Shown here piece by piece: positions 28,476-40,789 of a DNA stretch of 64,000 nt; position 1 is the first letter of the stretch; each line of letters opens with the position of its first letter. Position numbers and translations under genes: made by a program. Source of the stretch: Stutzerimonas stutzeri. GTDB lineage: Bacteria; Pseudomonadota; Gammaproteobacteria; Pseudomonadales; Pseudomonadaceae. The stretch lies in the NCBI RefSeq assembly GCF_015291885.1, contig NZ_CP036186.1, forward strand, positions 992,001 through 1,056,000. Reading direction: 5' to 3'. Below the pieces are notes generated by a model. That model was not told the origin of the DNA. It saw only the letters and a program-made list of their open reading frames with translations, and ran no database searches.

Positions 28476-29945
28476 ATGACGCCATTATCTGTCGAACCCT
28501 GCACCCTGGCGCTGTTCGGCGCCCTTGGTGATCTGGCCCTGCGCAAGCTGTTTCCCGCGCTCTATCAGCTTGATCGCGCCGGCCTGCTGCCAACCGAAAC
28601 GCGCCTGCTCGCGCTGGCTCGTGAGAGCGGCGAGGCGGCGAGCCATCTGGCGATGATCGAAGAACATCTGCGTCGCCACGTCGGCGAGCGCGACCTCGAT
28701 GAAGCCGTGCTGCAGCGCTTCATGGCGCGCCTTGACTACCTGAGCATGGATTTCCGCCGCGCCGAGGATTTCGCTGCGCTGGCGGACAAGGCCGGCAACG
28801 CGGAAAGCATCGTCGCCTTCTTCGCCACCCCGGCATCTGTCTACGGTGCGATCTGCGCCGGGCTGGCCGAGGCCGGGCTGGCCGAGCGCACCCGCGTGGT
28901 GCTGGAAAAGCCCATCGGCCATGACCTGGAATCTTCCCGCGAAGTGAACGACGCGGTGGCGCGCTTCTTCCCGGAAGACCGCACCTACCGCATCGATCAT
29001 TACCTGGGCAAGGACACGGTGCAGAACCTGATCGCCCTGCGCTTTGCCAACAGCCTGTTCGAAACCCAGTGGAACCAGAACCACATCTCCCACGTGGAGA
29101 TCACCGTTGCCGAAACCGTCGGTATCGAAGGCCGCTGGGGCTACTTCGACCAGGCCGGCCAGTTGCGCGACATGATTCAGAATCACCTGCTGCAGTTGCT
29201 CTGCCTGATCGCCATGGACCCGCCCAGCGACCTCTCGGCCGACAGCATCCGCGACGAGAAGGTCAAGGTGCTCAAGGCGCTGGCGCCCATCGCGCCGGAG
29301 CATCTTGGTCAGCAGCTAGTGCGCGGCCAGTACGTCGCCGGCAGCATCCTTGGCCGCCACGTGCCGGGCTATCTGGAGGAAGAAAACTCCAACACCCAGA
29401 GCGACACCGAAACCTTCGTCGCGCTGCGGGCGGAAATCTGCAATTGGCGCTGGGCCGGCGTGCCGTTCTACCTGCGTACCGGTAAGCGCATGCCGCAGAA
29501 GCTGTCGCAGATCGTTATCCACTTCAAGGCGCCGCCGCACTACATCTTCGCCCCGGAACAGCGCCAGCTGATCGGCAACAAGCTGATCATCCGCCTGCAG
29601 CCGCAGGAGGGCATCTCGCTGCTGGTTATGACCAAGGACCAGGGCCTGGACAAGGGCATGCAGCTGCGCAGCGGCCCGCTGCAGCTGAACTTCTCGGAAA
29701 CCTACAAGAGCCCGCGTATCCCCGATGCCTACGAGCGCCTGTTGTTGGAAGTGATGAAGGGCAACCAGAACCTCTTCGTGCGCAAGGACGAAATCGAATA
29801 CGCCTGGAAGTGGTGCGACCAGCTGATCGACGGCTGGCAGCGCGTCGGCGCCCCACCCAAACCTTATGCAGCAGGCAGCTGGGGACCGGCTGCCTCGATT
29901 GCCCTGATCAGCCGTGATGGCAGGAGTTGGTATGACGATCTCTAA
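28476..29945 (+). CDS. zwf: glucose-6-phosphate 1-dehydrogenase
   Basis: This 489-residue enzyme oxidises glucose 6-phosphate to 6-phosphogluconolactone with NADP+ or NAD+. Visible motifs are the coenzyme-binding [17 protein letters not shown] at the N-terminus and the substrate site [15 protein letters not shown] near residue 175, plus the RWEGVPF-type region ([17 protein letters not shown]). It opens the zwf-pgl-eda operon, divergent from its repressor hexR. The last 14 bases overlap the start of pgl. Confidence 0.95.
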   Translation: MTPLSVEPCTLALFGALGDLALRKLFPALYQLDRAGLLPTETRLLALARESGEAASHLAMIEEHLRRHVGERDLDEAVLQRFMARLDYLSMDFRRAEDFAALADKAGNAESIVAFFATPASVYGAICAGLAEAGLAERTRVVLEKPIGHDLESSREVNDAVARFFPEDRTYRIDHYLGKDTVQNLIALRFANSLFETQWNQNHISHVEITVAETVGIEGRWGYFDQAGQLRDMIQNHLLQLLCLIAMDPPSDLSADSIRDEKVKVLKALAPIAPEHLGQQLVRGQYVAGSILGRHVPGYLEEENSNTQSDTETFVALRAEICNWRWAGVPFYLRTGKRMPQKLSQIVIHFKAPPHYIFAPEQRQLIGNKLIIRLQPQEGISLLVMTKDQGLDKGMQLRSGPLQLNFSETYKSPRIPDAYERLLLEVMKGNQNLFVRKDEIEYAWKWCDQLIDGWQRVGAPPKPYAAGSWGPAASIALISRDGRSWYDDL

Positions 29946-30645
29946 TCTCGATCTGCCCGTGCAGACCCTGGGTTTCAGCCTTGGTGACGCCGAGCAGCTG
30001 GCGGGTGAACTGGCGCTAACCGTTAGCAACGCCCTGCGTGGTGCGATCACCGAGCGCGGTGCGGCGACCCTGGTGGTTTCCGGCGGCCGCAGCCCGATCG
30101 CCTTCTTCGAGCGCCTGGCGCAGCAGGAACTGGACTGGGCCAAGGTCACCGTCAGCCTCGCCGACGAGCGCTGGGTGCCGGTCAGCCATCCCGACAGCAA
30201 CGAAGGCCTGCTGCGTCGCCATCTGTTGCAGGGGCCGGCCGCTGCAGCGCGCTTGGTCGGTCTGTACCAGAGCGCGGCGAGCCTCGAACAGGCCGCTGAA
30301 CGTGCCGATAGCGCATTGGCCGAACTGCCGCCGATCGACGTGTTGGTGCTGGGCATGGGCGAGGACGGCCACACCGCCTCGCTGTTCCCGGACAGCCCGA
30401 ATCTGCGGCAGGCGCTCGACCCGCGTGGCACGCGGCGTTGCCTTCCGATGCAGGCACCGACTGTGCCGCGCCAGCGTTTGAGCATGAGCCTGTCGCTGCT
30501 GGCCAGCGCCCGCCTGACGCTGCTCGCCCTGCACGGTCGCGGCAAGCTGGCCACGCTCAATCAGGCCCTGGCTGGCGAGCCCTACGAAGCGATGCCGATC
30601 CGCGCCTTCCTCGCCCGTCCCCTCGAAATCTACTGGTGCCCCTGA
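29932..30645 (+). CDS. pgl: 6-phosphogluconolactonase
   Basis: This 237-residue SOL/DevB-type lactonase hydrolyses 6-phosphogluconolactone. Family motifs are [15 protein letters not shown] and [14 protein letters not shown]. The ATG at 29932 has GGAG seven bases upstream and lies inside the end of zwf. It is the second gene of zwf-pgl-eda. Confidence 0.93.
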   Translation: MTISNLDLPVQTLGFSLGDAEQLAGELALTVSNALRGAITERGAATLVVSGGRSPIAFFERLAQQELDWAKVTVSLADERWVPVSHPDSNEGLLRRHLLQGPAAAARLVGLYQSAASLEQAAERADSALAELPPIDVLVLGMGEDGHTASLFPDSPNLRQALDPRGTRRCLPMQAPTVPRQRLSMSLSLLASARLTLLALHGRGKLATLNQALAGEPYEAMPIRAFLARPLEIYWCP

Positions 30646-30663
30646 GGCCGCAAGGAATTTTCC

Positions 30664-31401
30664 ATGACATCTATCCAAACCAGCGCCGACGCCATGAACG
30701 ACAAGATCGCCCTGATCGACCAGTGGTGCAGCGCTGCGCGCATCCTGCCGGTGATCACCATCGAGCGTGAGGCGGACATCCTGCCGTTGGCCGATGCTCT
30801 GGCCGCCGGTGGCCTGCGCGTGCTGGAAATCACCCTGCGTTCGGCGCTGGGCCTGGGCGCCATTCGCCTGCTGCGCGAGCAGCGCCCGGAGCTGATCGTC
30901 GGCGCCGGCACCGTGCTCGACGCCAACATGCTTGAGCAGGCGGAGGCGGCCGGCGCACAGTTCATCGTCTCGCCCGGCAGCACCCCGGCGTTGCTTGAAG
31001 CCGCCTTGCAGGGCCCGCTACCGCTGCTGCCAGGCGTCGCCAGTGCTTCGGAAATCATGCTCGGCTACGCGATGGGCTATCGCCGCTTCAAGCTGTTCCC
31101 CGCCGAGATCTGTGGCGGCGTGGCAGCGCTGAAGGCGCTGGGCGGGCCGTTCGGTGACATCCGCTTCTGCCCGACCGGTGGCGTCAATGCGCGCAATGCG
31201 CGGGATTACCTCAGCCTGGCCAATGTGATGTGCGTTGGCGGCACCTGGATGGTCGACGCCAAGGCCGTGCGTGCCGGCGACTGGGCCGCCATCGAAAGCG
31301 CCACGCGCCAGGCCCTGCAGGCGCTGGACAGCGCGCCGGCGGCCGAGCTGCCGCGCGACTTCGACCTGCGCGCCGAGCGTGCCGAACAGCGCGAGCTGTA
31401 A
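30664..31401 (+). CDS. eda: 2-keto-3-deoxy-6-phosphogluconate aldolase
   Basis: This 245-residue class I aldolase cleaves KDPG to pyruvate and glyceraldehyde 3-phosphate. The Schiff-base lysine is in RRFKLFPAEICGG, the catalytic glutamate in LEITLRS, and the phosphate site in FCPTGGVN. It is longer than E. coli Eda by about 30 residues at both ends. The ATG at 30664 follows AAGGAA; a second ATG at 30694 is possible. The gene ends zwf-pgl-eda and completes the pathway with edd. Confidence 0.93.
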   Translation: MTSIQTSADAMNDKIALIDQWCSAARILPVITIEREADILPLADALAAGGLRVLEITLRSALGLGAIRLLREQRPELIVGAGTVLDANMLEQAEAAGAQFIVSPGSTPALLEAALQGPLPLLPGVASASEIMLGYAMGYRRFKLFPAEICGGVAALKALGGPFGDIRFCPTGGVNARNARDYLSLANVMCVGGTWMVDAKAVRAGDWAAIESATRQALQALDSAPAAELPRDFDLRAERAEQREL

Positions 31402-31471
31402 TCGTCCCATCCCCCCGCGGCGGGCGAAGGCCCGCCGCATCTTCCCCATCTTCTCGCTACCTGGAGGTTGC

Positions 31472-33100
31472 ATGAGCAACGCGCGCCCGCTTTCCGAGCT
31501 TTTCCCCCGTCTGGATGAGATTCCCGAGGCCTATCGTCCGGATGCACCGGTTACGCAGCGCGATTATCTGGTCGATGGCGAGCTGATGCACTGGGACGGC
31601 CCGCTGGCCGAAGTTCGCAGCCCAGTGTTTCTGCGCGAGGCCGATGGCAGCGAGCATCACGTGGTCCTCGGCAGCACGCCGTTGCTGGATGCCGACGCCG
31701 CGTTGCGTGCATTGGACGCCGCTGTCGCCGCCTATGACTACGGTCGCGGTGCCTGGCCGACCATGCGCGTGGCCGAGCGCATCGCCCATGTCGAGAGCTT
31801 TCTGGCGCGCATGCGCGAACAGCGCGACGCGGTGGTCAAGCTGCTGATGTGGGAGATTGGCAAGAACCTCAAGGACTCCGAGAAGGAATTCGACCGCACC
31901 TGCGACTACATCGTCGACACCATCCATGCTCTGAAGGAGCTGGACCGCAGCTCCAGCCGCTTCGAGCTGGAGCAGGGTACGTTGGGGCAGATCCGTCGGG
32001 TACCGATGGGCGTGGCGCTGTGCATGGGGCCGTACAACTACCCACTCAACGAGACCTTCACCACGCTGATCCCGGCGCTGATCATGGGCAACACGGTGGT
32101 GTTCAAACCGGCCAAGTTCGGTGTGCTGCTGGTACATCCGCTGCTCGAAGCCTTCCGCGACAGCTTCCCGGACGGCGTCATCAATGTCATCTACGGTCGA
32201 GGCCGCGAGACGGTCAGCGCGCTGATGGCCAGCGGCAAGATCGACGTGTTCGCCTTTATCGGCACCCATAAGGGCGCCGCCGATCTGAAGAAACTGCATC
32301 CGCGTCCGCACCGCCTGCGCGCCGCGCTGGGGCTGGATGCGAAGAACCCGGGCATCGTTCTGCCGGATGTCGATCTGGACAACGCCGTGGAAGAGGCGGT
32401 GACCGGTGCGCTGTCGTTCAACGGTCAGCGCTGCACCGCGCTGAAGATTATCTTCGTGCATGAGGCGGTGCTCGATGGTTTCCTCGAACGCTTCGCTGCG
32501 CGGGTCAACGCGCTCAAGCCGGGCATGCCCTGGGAGCCCGGCGTCGCGCTGACGCCGCTGCCCGAGCCGGGCAAGACCGATTATCTGCATGCGGTGCTCG
32601 AAGACGCCGTGGCCAAGGGCGCGCGAGTGGTCAATGCCGGCGGCGGCGAGTCGCACCAAACCTTCTTTCATCCGGCGGTGCTGAGCCCGGTTGATTCGTC
32701 CATGCGTGTCTATCACGAAGAGCAGTTTGGCCCGCTGGTGCCGGTAGTGCCGTACCGCGACCTGCAGGAAGTGATCGATTACGTCACCGCCTCCGACTAC
32801 GGCCAGCAGCTGTCGATCTTCGGCAACGATCCGGCGCAGGTCGGCGAGCTGGTGGATGCCTTCGTCAACCAGGTCGGTCGCATCAACATCAATGCCCAGT
32901 GCCAGCGCGGGCCGGACAGCTACCCGTTCAATGGTCGCAAGAATTCCGCCGAAGGCACGCTGTCGGTACATGACGCCCTGCGTGTGTTCTCCATCCGCAC
33001 CCTGGTGGCGACGCGCTTCAACGAGGCCAACAAGCAGCTGGTCGATCGGATCATTCGTGACCGGCAGTCGAGCTTCCTGACCACCGACTACATCTTCTGA
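31472..33100 (+). CDS. gapN: GapN-like NADP-dependent glyceraldehyde-3-phosphate dehydrogenase (aldehyde dehydrogenase family)
   Basis: This 542-residue ALDH-superfamily protein has the cofactor segment PYNYPLNETFTTLIPALIMGNTVVFKPAK and catalytic cysteine in FNGQRCTALK. It would oxidise glyceraldehyde 3-phosphate directly to 3-phosphoglycerate, yielding NADPH and bypassing the ATP step; the assignment rests on similarity to pseudomonad GapN-like proteins and on its place 70 bases after eda. The usual ALDH ELGGKNP block reads LGLDAKNP here, with Asp at the likely catalytic-glutamate position. GGAGG precedes the ATG at 31472. Confidence 0.75.
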   Translation: MSNARPLSELFPRLDEIPEAYRPDAPVTQRDYLVDGELMHWDGPLAEVRSPVFLREADGSEHHVVLGSTPLLDADAALRALDAAVAAYDYGRGAWPTMRVAERIAHVESFLARMREQRDAVVKLLMWEIGKNLKDSEKEFDRTCDYIVDTIHALKELDRSSSRFELEQGTLGQIRRVPMGVALCMGPYNYPLNETFTTLIPALIMGNTVVFKPAKFGVLLVHPLLEAFRDSFPDGVINVIYGRGRETVSALMASGKIDVFAFIGTHKGAADLKKLHPRPHRLRAALGLDAKNPGIVLPDVDLDNAVEEAVTGALSFNGQRCTALKIIFVHEAVLDGFLERFAARVNALKPGMPWEPGVALTPLPEPGKTDYLHAVLEDAVAKGARVVNAGGGESHQTFFHPAVLSPVDSSMRVYHEEQFGPLVPVVPYRDLQEVIDYVTASDYGQQLSIFGNDPAQVGELVDAFVNQVGRININAQCQRGPDSYPFNGRKNSAEGTLSVHDALRVFSIRTLVATRFNEANKQLVDRIIRDRQSSFLTTDYIF

Positions 33101-33112
33101 CGGAGCGCCACA

Positions 33113-33976
33113 ATGGCCGCACCCGTGCTCGCCCAGCCGCTGTTGCTGGGCATGATGCGCCTGCTGGAATACCCCGAGCTGGGCGAACCCCAGGCGCTGC
33201 TCGGTTTTATCGAACGCTGTATCGAGCGCGGGCTGAACGGCTTCGACCATGCCGACATCTATGCCGGCGGGCAATGCGAGGCGCACTTCGGCGCGGCCCT
33301 GCGTCAGGCACCCGGGTTGCGCCAGCGCCTGCAGATCATCGGCAAGGCCGATATCGTGCCGGCGGAGCAAGACTGTTCGCGCTGGCGGGTCAAGCATTAC
33401 GACTCCAGTGCTCGCTATCTGCGCCGGGCGGTGGACGACAGCCTGGCGCGACTGGGCGTGGAGCGACTCGATGGTTTCCTGCTGCATCGCCCGGACCCGC
33501 TGCTGCAGGTCGACGAGGTGGCCGACACGCTGAACGACCTGATCGCCAGCGGCAAGGTCGGCTGGGTGGGGCTGTCAAACGCCGAGGTGTTGCATTGCCA
33601 GGCATTGGCGCAACGCGTGCCGCTGCGCTGCAACCAGATCGAACTCTCGCTGAAGGCCCAGCAAGGGGTATGGGACGGCGGTTTGCATGCCTTGCAGGCC
33701 GCGGGTCTGCAGGTGCTGGCCTGGTCGCCGATGGCCGGTGGGCGTTTCGGCGAGCGACTGCGCAGTGCGCTCGAAGAAGTCGCCGCGGATCGGGGCGCAA
33801 CGGCCAATCAGGTGGCGCTGGCCTGGCTTCGGGAACTGCCCGGCCGCCCGTTGCCGATCCTCGGCAGCCTGCGCTGGAAACGGATCGAGGAGGCGCTGCT
33901 GGGCGCTGAATTAGAGCTGGACCGTCCCGCCTGGTTCTACCTGAGCGAAGCGGCCCGCGGGCATGAGGTGGCGTAG
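33113..33976 (+). CDS. aldo/keto reductase family oxidoreductase
   Basis: This 287-residue (beta/alpha)8-barrel reductase has the tetrad positions in GFDHADIYAGG (Asp, Tyr), IIGKAD (Lys) and LLHRPDP (His), and a C-terminal NADPH site near LPILGSLRWKRIEEAL. It resembles YdhF-type oxidoreductases; the physiological substrate is unknown. It starts 12 bases after gapN and is probably cotranscribed, so it may act on a small aldehyde of central metabolism, which is inference. Confidence 0.82.
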   Translation: MAAPVLAQPLLLGMMRLLEYPELGEPQALLGFIERCIERGLNGFDHADIYAGGQCEAHFGAALRQAPGLRQRLQIIGKADIVPAEQDCSRWRVKHYDSSARYLRRAVDDSLARLGVERLDGFLLHRPDPLLQVDEVADTLNDLIASGKVGWVGLSNAEVLHCQALAQRVPLRCNQIELSLKAQQGVWDGGLHALQAAGLQVLAWSPMAGGRFGERLRSALEEVAADRGATANQVALAWLRELPGRPLPILGSLRWKRIEEALLGAELELDRPAWFYLSEAARGHEVA

Positions 33977-34045
33977 GCAGGGGCTCATCTGTCCGCTATC
34001 CAAGGTGGAAAATGCTTCGCAGTTTTCCACCCTACGGGGTGGTTC

Positions 34046-34075
34046 GTAGGGTGGATGACGCTTCACCCATCCACC
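34046..34075. repeat. palindromic repeat, GTAGGGTGGATGACGC variant
   Basis: GTAGGGTGGATGACGCTTC followed by ACCCATCCACC is a longer variant of the dispersed element; the same form occurs at 34763. It lies between the aldo/keto reductase gene and the riboswitch. Confidence 0.72.
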
Positions 34076-34278
34076 GCGTGGCATTCGCGATGGGACCGCA
34101 TCGGCTACATCTTTGATGACCATACCCACGCTCCGGCGCGGACACGGGAGCTGCTGATGGTTCCACGCTGGAGCATGGGACCAACATCGATCTCCGTTCA
34201 GCAATCAGTAAACCTGCGATCGACGGGCGCTGCGAGTGGTCCAAAACAGTGCGCGGCTGTGCTAGGGTCGCGTCCGCC

Positions 34279-34325
34279 GCGGGACGACCCGCTGGCATGT
34301 CGAATCGTGCGGGGACGGCCCTGCA
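34279..34325 (+). ncRNA. guanidine-II (mini-ykkC) riboswitch upstream of sugE
   Basis: Two small hairpins with ACGR tetraloops occur in tandem: GCGGG-ACGA-CCCGC (34279-34292) and a 7-bp stem closing ACGG (34308-34325). This is the defining architecture of the guanidine-II riboswitch, in which guanidinium binding lets the loops kiss and frees the ribosome site. The GGAG at 34331-34335 and sugE start at 34344 follow directly. Confidence 0.85.
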
Positions 34326-34343
34326 GTTGATGGAGTCATCGTC

Positions 34344-34664
34344 ATGCATTCGGCCTGGATCATGTTGACCATTGCCGGCCTCCTGGAAGTGGGTTGGGCC
34401 ATTGGCCTCAAGGCTTCCGAAGGCTTCACCCGCCCGCTGCCAAGTGTGCTTACCCTGGTGGCCATGGCCGCCAGCTTCTTCCTTCTCGCCCGCGCAATGC
34501 AGGTATTGCCGGTGGGTACCGCCTATGCCATTTGGGTCGGAATCGGTGCGCTAGGCACTGTAGCCCTGGGTATTGTCATCTTCGGCGAGAGTGCTTCGAC
34601 CGCGCGGCTCGTCAGTGTCGTGCTGCTGCTGGCGGGGTTGGTGGGGTTGAAGCTGACGGCCTGA
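34344..34664 (+). CDS. sugE: SMR-family guanidinium exporter (SugE/Gdx)
   Basis: This 106-residue, four-helix small multidrug resistance protein has the essential glutamate in helix 1 (LLEVGWAIGLKASEGFT); the GWAIGLK/S motif marks the Gdx (guanidinium exporter) subgroup rather than EmrE. It exports guanidinium in exchange for protons as an antiparallel dimer. The guanidine-II riboswitch directly upstream independently supports this substrate. Confidence 0.92.
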   Translation: MHSAWIMLTIAGLLEVGWAIGLKASEGFTRPLPSVLTLVAMAASFFLLARAMQVLPVGTAYAIWVGIGALGTVALGIVIFGESASTARLVSVVLLLAGLVGLKLTA

Positions 34665-34724
34665 CGCGCAGCGCCGTGTCCTGACGCGCGCAAGGCGGTT
34701 TGCGCACTCGGCGTTCCTGCAATT

Positions 34725-34886
34725 GGTGGGCAGAAGCCCACCCTACGGTGCCAGCAGACGTCGTAGGGTGGATGACGCTTTATCCATCCACCGCTTCGAT
34801 GGCGCAGATGTGCGAATCGTCTCGTTCGTACCGGGCCGGCTGGGAGAGTCGGTCCTCCTGCAATTGGTGGGCTGAAGCCCACCCTA
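34725..34886. repeat. cluster of three dispersed palindromic repeats
   Basis: Copies lie at 34725-34746 (GGTGGGCAGAAGCCCACC plus CTAC), 34763-34792 (GTAGGGTGGATGACGC variant) and 34866-34886 (GGTGGGCTGAAGCCCACC plus CTA). They fill most of the convergent gap between sugE and malM. Confidence 0.75.
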
Positions 34887-34927
34887 CAGTGGTAGCAGGC
34901 GATGGTGCGCGCACTTGCCGGTTTTGT

Positions 34928-35851
34928 TCAGCGAATCTCGATGCGCTCCAGCAGGTACTTCTTCGCTCCGCTATCACCCACTCGCGTGGCTTCGTCGGCC
35001 AGGCGCAGGGCGCGTTCCAGGTCCTTCTGCGTCAGTGCGGCATCGATCGCCTGGCGGTAGTAGGCCGAGGTTTCAGGCAGTACTGCCGGTCCCGGCGTGC
35101 CGGGCAGTGCGTTGCCCATTTCCTGGCCGATGCTGTAGCCGGGCACGTAGCCCTTGGCCGGGGCATTGGCGTCACGGTCGGGGATCATCACCAGCCTGAT
35201 CACCCCCACCGGCGAGTGCGGCGCCACTGGATCGGGAATGCTCGGCGGCTCGTTGCCCGCTGCCTTGGCATAGGCCTTGGCCGGGTGCTGCAAAACGGTC
35301 TGCCCGGCCATCTGTGCGTCGCTGGTGTAGAGGATCAGGTAGCGCTCGTTGCCAGGGTGTTCAGGCTGGGAGCGGTCGATGCGGATGCGTGCATCCAGGC
35401 TGTCGCCTTTCAGCCCGGTGGGCGGCACGTAGGTGAAGTCGTCACCATCCAGCAGTCGGGTCGGGCGCATGCGGCTGTCCAGCAGCATGGCGTTGGGCGC
35501 CAGCACGCTGCTGCCGGCCTGGCTGTAGAGACGGATCTCGAACGAGGGACCGCCGGCCGGCAGGCTGAAGGCGCGCAAGAAGCTCTTGCCGGTCTCGAAA
35601 GTGTAGGCCGGCGCCTGGGTGTCGATCAGTACGTCGCCAGCGAAACCGGGTTCCAGCGTTTCGAACGGCAACTGGTCAATACCACTGCAGCAGGTTGGCG
35701 CGGCAGCCAGCGCGTCACGGGCCTGCTCGACCGGACGTTCCAACGGTTTCGGACTGGTCGTGAGAGCGTCGACCCGGCGCAGCGGCTCACTGCTGCAACC
35801 GGCGAGCGCCAGGGCCAATAGCCCGGCGGTAAGGAAGGACAAGCGATGCAT
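34928..35851 (-). CDS. malM: MalM-like maltose operon periplasmic lipoprotein
   Basis: This 307-residue protein has a lipoprotein signal (FLTAGLLALALAGCSS) and a mature region matching MalM (FLRAFSLPAGGPSFEIRLYSQAGSSVLAPNAMLLD). MalM is a periplasmic protein of the maltose regulon of unclear role. The start at 35851 was chosen because it begins the signal peptide; the longer in-frame extension has no leader. It lies downstream of lamB with a terminator-like hairpin between them. Confidence 0.88.
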   Translation of the reverse strand: MHRLSFLTAGLLALALAGCSSEPLRRVDALTTSPKPLERPVEQARDALAAAPTCCSGIDQLPFETLEPGFAGDVLIDTQAPAYTFETGKSFLRAFSLPAGGPSFEIRLYSQAGSSVLAPNAMLLDSRMRPTRLLDGDDFTYVPPTGLKGDSLDARIRIDRSQPEHPGNERYLILYTSDAQMAGQTVLQHPAKAYAKAAGNEPPSIPDPVAPHSPVGVIRLVMIPDRDANAPAKGYVPGYSIGQEMGNALPGTPGPAVLPETSAYYRQAIDAALTQKDLERALRLADEATRVGDSGAKKYLLERIEIR

Positions 35852-35866
35852 GATGGTTCTCCGAAC

Positions 35867-35898
35867 AAAAAATGCCCCGACCTGCCAGCGTCGGGGCA
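35867..35898 (-). terminator. terminator-like hairpin between lamB and malM
   Basis: On the minus strand TGCCCCGAC and GTCGGGGCA form a perfect 9-bp stem with an 8-base loop followed by six T. It lies 75 bases after lamB and 15 bases before malM, so it would limit malM expression relative to lamB. Confidence 0.78.
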
Positions 35899-35973
35899 AA
35901 GGCACCGTCAGGACGGTGGGAGCGGAAAGGGCGCCGTCGCGGTCGGTCCACGACGGCACTTAAACGTTGCGGC

Positions 35974-39313
<3,340 letters not shown>

Positions 39314-39338
39314 CCCTAAGAAGCACGAGTACCTGTGG

Positions 39339-39368
39339 CCCGCCTCGCCTATGTGAGGCGGGTTTTTT
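39339..39368 (+). terminator. rho-independent terminator of amyP
   Basis: CCCGCCTC (39339-39346) and GAGGCGGG (39355-39362) form a perfect 8-bp stem followed by TTTTTT, 26 bases after the amyP stop. Confidence 0.92.
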
Positions 39369-39439
39369 GTTGGCGGCACCGTTGTGTTGGGTTCGGCCGT
39401 GGTTCCTGGTAGCCGCGTGGCTGTTGCTGGGATCGTTGT

Positions 39440-39598
39440 GGTGGGCTGAAGCCCACCCTACGGCGGCTGGTCCAGCTGCGGATTTTGAGCGAGACAGCGC
39501 AGGTGCTGCTGGTGCCTACAGGGACGACTGCCGTTGCGAGTCGCACGCTTACGCGTAGGGCGAGATTGGCTGCATCGTAGAATGGGCTTCAGCCCACC
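39440..39598. repeat. two dispersed palindromic repeats between amyP and the kinase-like gene
   Basis: Copies lie at 39440-39461 (GGTGGGCTGAAGCCCACC plus CTAC) and, in opposite orientation, at 39577-39598 (GTAGAATGGGCTTCAGCC plus CACC). The gap 39314-39670 otherwise holds only the amyP terminator; no gene is seen. Confidence 0.75.
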
Positions 39599-39670
39599 GC
39601 AGCGGAGCTTCGCCTTGCAGCCAACCTTCAGGTTTCCGCTGTGGCCATAGCGTCGCCCCACCCGCGCGGC

Positions 39671-40789
39671 TCATACCTCTTGGGCGTTCTGAACATCTGC
39701 CAATTGCCATCGAATCGCCTGGGCTTCGGCCTGGCGTAAGTCATCGAGCAAGGCATCGCGGCCGGGGTTTCGCTCGTTGGCCAGCGCGCCGCTGGCGAGC
39801 AGATCGGCATGCAGGGCAATGGCTTTATCCCGGAGCCAGGCCAGGCGCTGCAGGGTCAGCGGCGTGCAGCTCTGCCCGCTGAGGTCGTCCTTCACGTCCA
39901 GCCAGTGCGAGCGCCAGGCCTCCTGCAGGTATAACCCGCCTAGATCGCCAGCCAGCGCGTTGCGCCAGCGACGCATCAGGCCGCTCAGCCAGTCCAGCAC
40001 GCCCTGGCTGGCACCACGGGCGGCGAGTTCTCGCTGCAACCGCTCGTAGGCATCCAGCGCGATGCGTTTCTCCAGCTCGAAATCCGCCAGTGCCCATGTC
40101 TCGCTTTGCTGTTCCAGACGCAGCAGGCAGGCGAACAGCTGGCGCGTCTCGAAGCGCTCGGCGGGGTGAAAGCCAGGCGAGGCCAGGCCGTCGCTGTTGT
40201 ACTGGCGCAGCGGGTCGAAGGGGTAGAGGTAGCCGAAATCGAACAGGCGGATGCGGCCGTCGTCCAGGGTATTGCCAGGCGCCAGATCCCATTCGAACAG
40301 GCCGGCCAGCAGCAGGGCGATCAGCAGGTCGAACAGCTCGACAAGCTGACGTTCGTCCCAGCGATCGATGCGCCGGCCTTCGGCCCAGGGCGACAGCACG
40401 ATGCCCTGCTGCAGCGAGGCGTACTGCGTCGGCACGATGCCGGCCAGGCGTTCGGCCTGCTCCGGCGTGCGCATCAGCCGGGCAAGGTCGCGGCGGCGCT
40501 GCAGCTCGTTGAGAAAGCTCGTCTGGCCGTCCGGGTTCTGCACACGACAGGGCCGCCGCGCGACCTTCAGCGCCCAGTCGCGCCCGGCCAGCTGCACGCG
40601 GTAGACCCGAGCGGTCAGGCCGTCGTCGAGACAGGCGCGCACCCAGGGCTCGTCGCCACGCACCGCCGCCAGTTGTTCCGGTGGCAGCGGGCAATCCTCC
40701 GCGCGGCCCAGGCGAAACTCGGTGCCGCTGGCGAGAAAGGCCAGCTGGGCCTGGCGCCGTGCCGCTGCGGTCAGCGAGGCGGCACTCAT
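39671..40789 (-). CDS. kinase-fold protein of the maltose locus, unknown substrate
   Basis: This 372-residue cytoplasmic protein has the residues of a protein/small-molecule kinase: Lys75 in WALKVARR, Glu95 in FLNELQRR, catalytic loop WDLAPGN (Asp168, Asn173, same D-L-x-P-x-N as HRDLKPEN) and DFG at 184-186 in RLFDFGYLYPFD. All four key positions are present, so it may be active. It is not similar in any way I can see to maltokinase. Its ATG overlaps the malS stop by four bases, so it is translationally coupled to the periplasmic amylase gene. Role unknown. Confidence 0.65.
   Translation of the reverse strand: MSAASLTAAARRQAQLAFLASGTEFRLGRAEDCPLPPEQLAAVRGDEPWVRACLDDGLTARVYRVQLAGRDWALKVARRPCRVQNPDGQTSFLNELQRRRDLARLMRTPEQAERLAGIVPTQYASLQQGIVLSPWAEGRRIDRWDERQLVELFDLLIALLLAGLFEWDLAPGNTLDDGRIRLFDFGYLYPFDPLRQYNSDGLASPGFHPAERFETRQLFACLLRLEQQSETWALADFELEKRIALDAYERLQRELAARGASQGVLDWLSGLMRRWRNALAGDLGGLYLQEAWRSHWLDVKDDLSGQSCTPLTLQRLAWLRDKAIALHADLLASGALANERNPGRDALLDDLRQAEAQAIRWQLADVQNAQEV

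Noticed and set aside
31457..33487. 676-residue minus-strand open frame
   Set aside because: It is antisense to gapN and the start of the aldo/keto reductase gene, both with clear motifs; no protein-like features of its own.
34250..34343. Guanidine-I (ykkC) riboswitch, suggested by CTAGGGT at 34260
   Set aside because: The longer conserved guanidine-I blocks are missing, while the two ACGR hairpins fit guanidine-II exactly.
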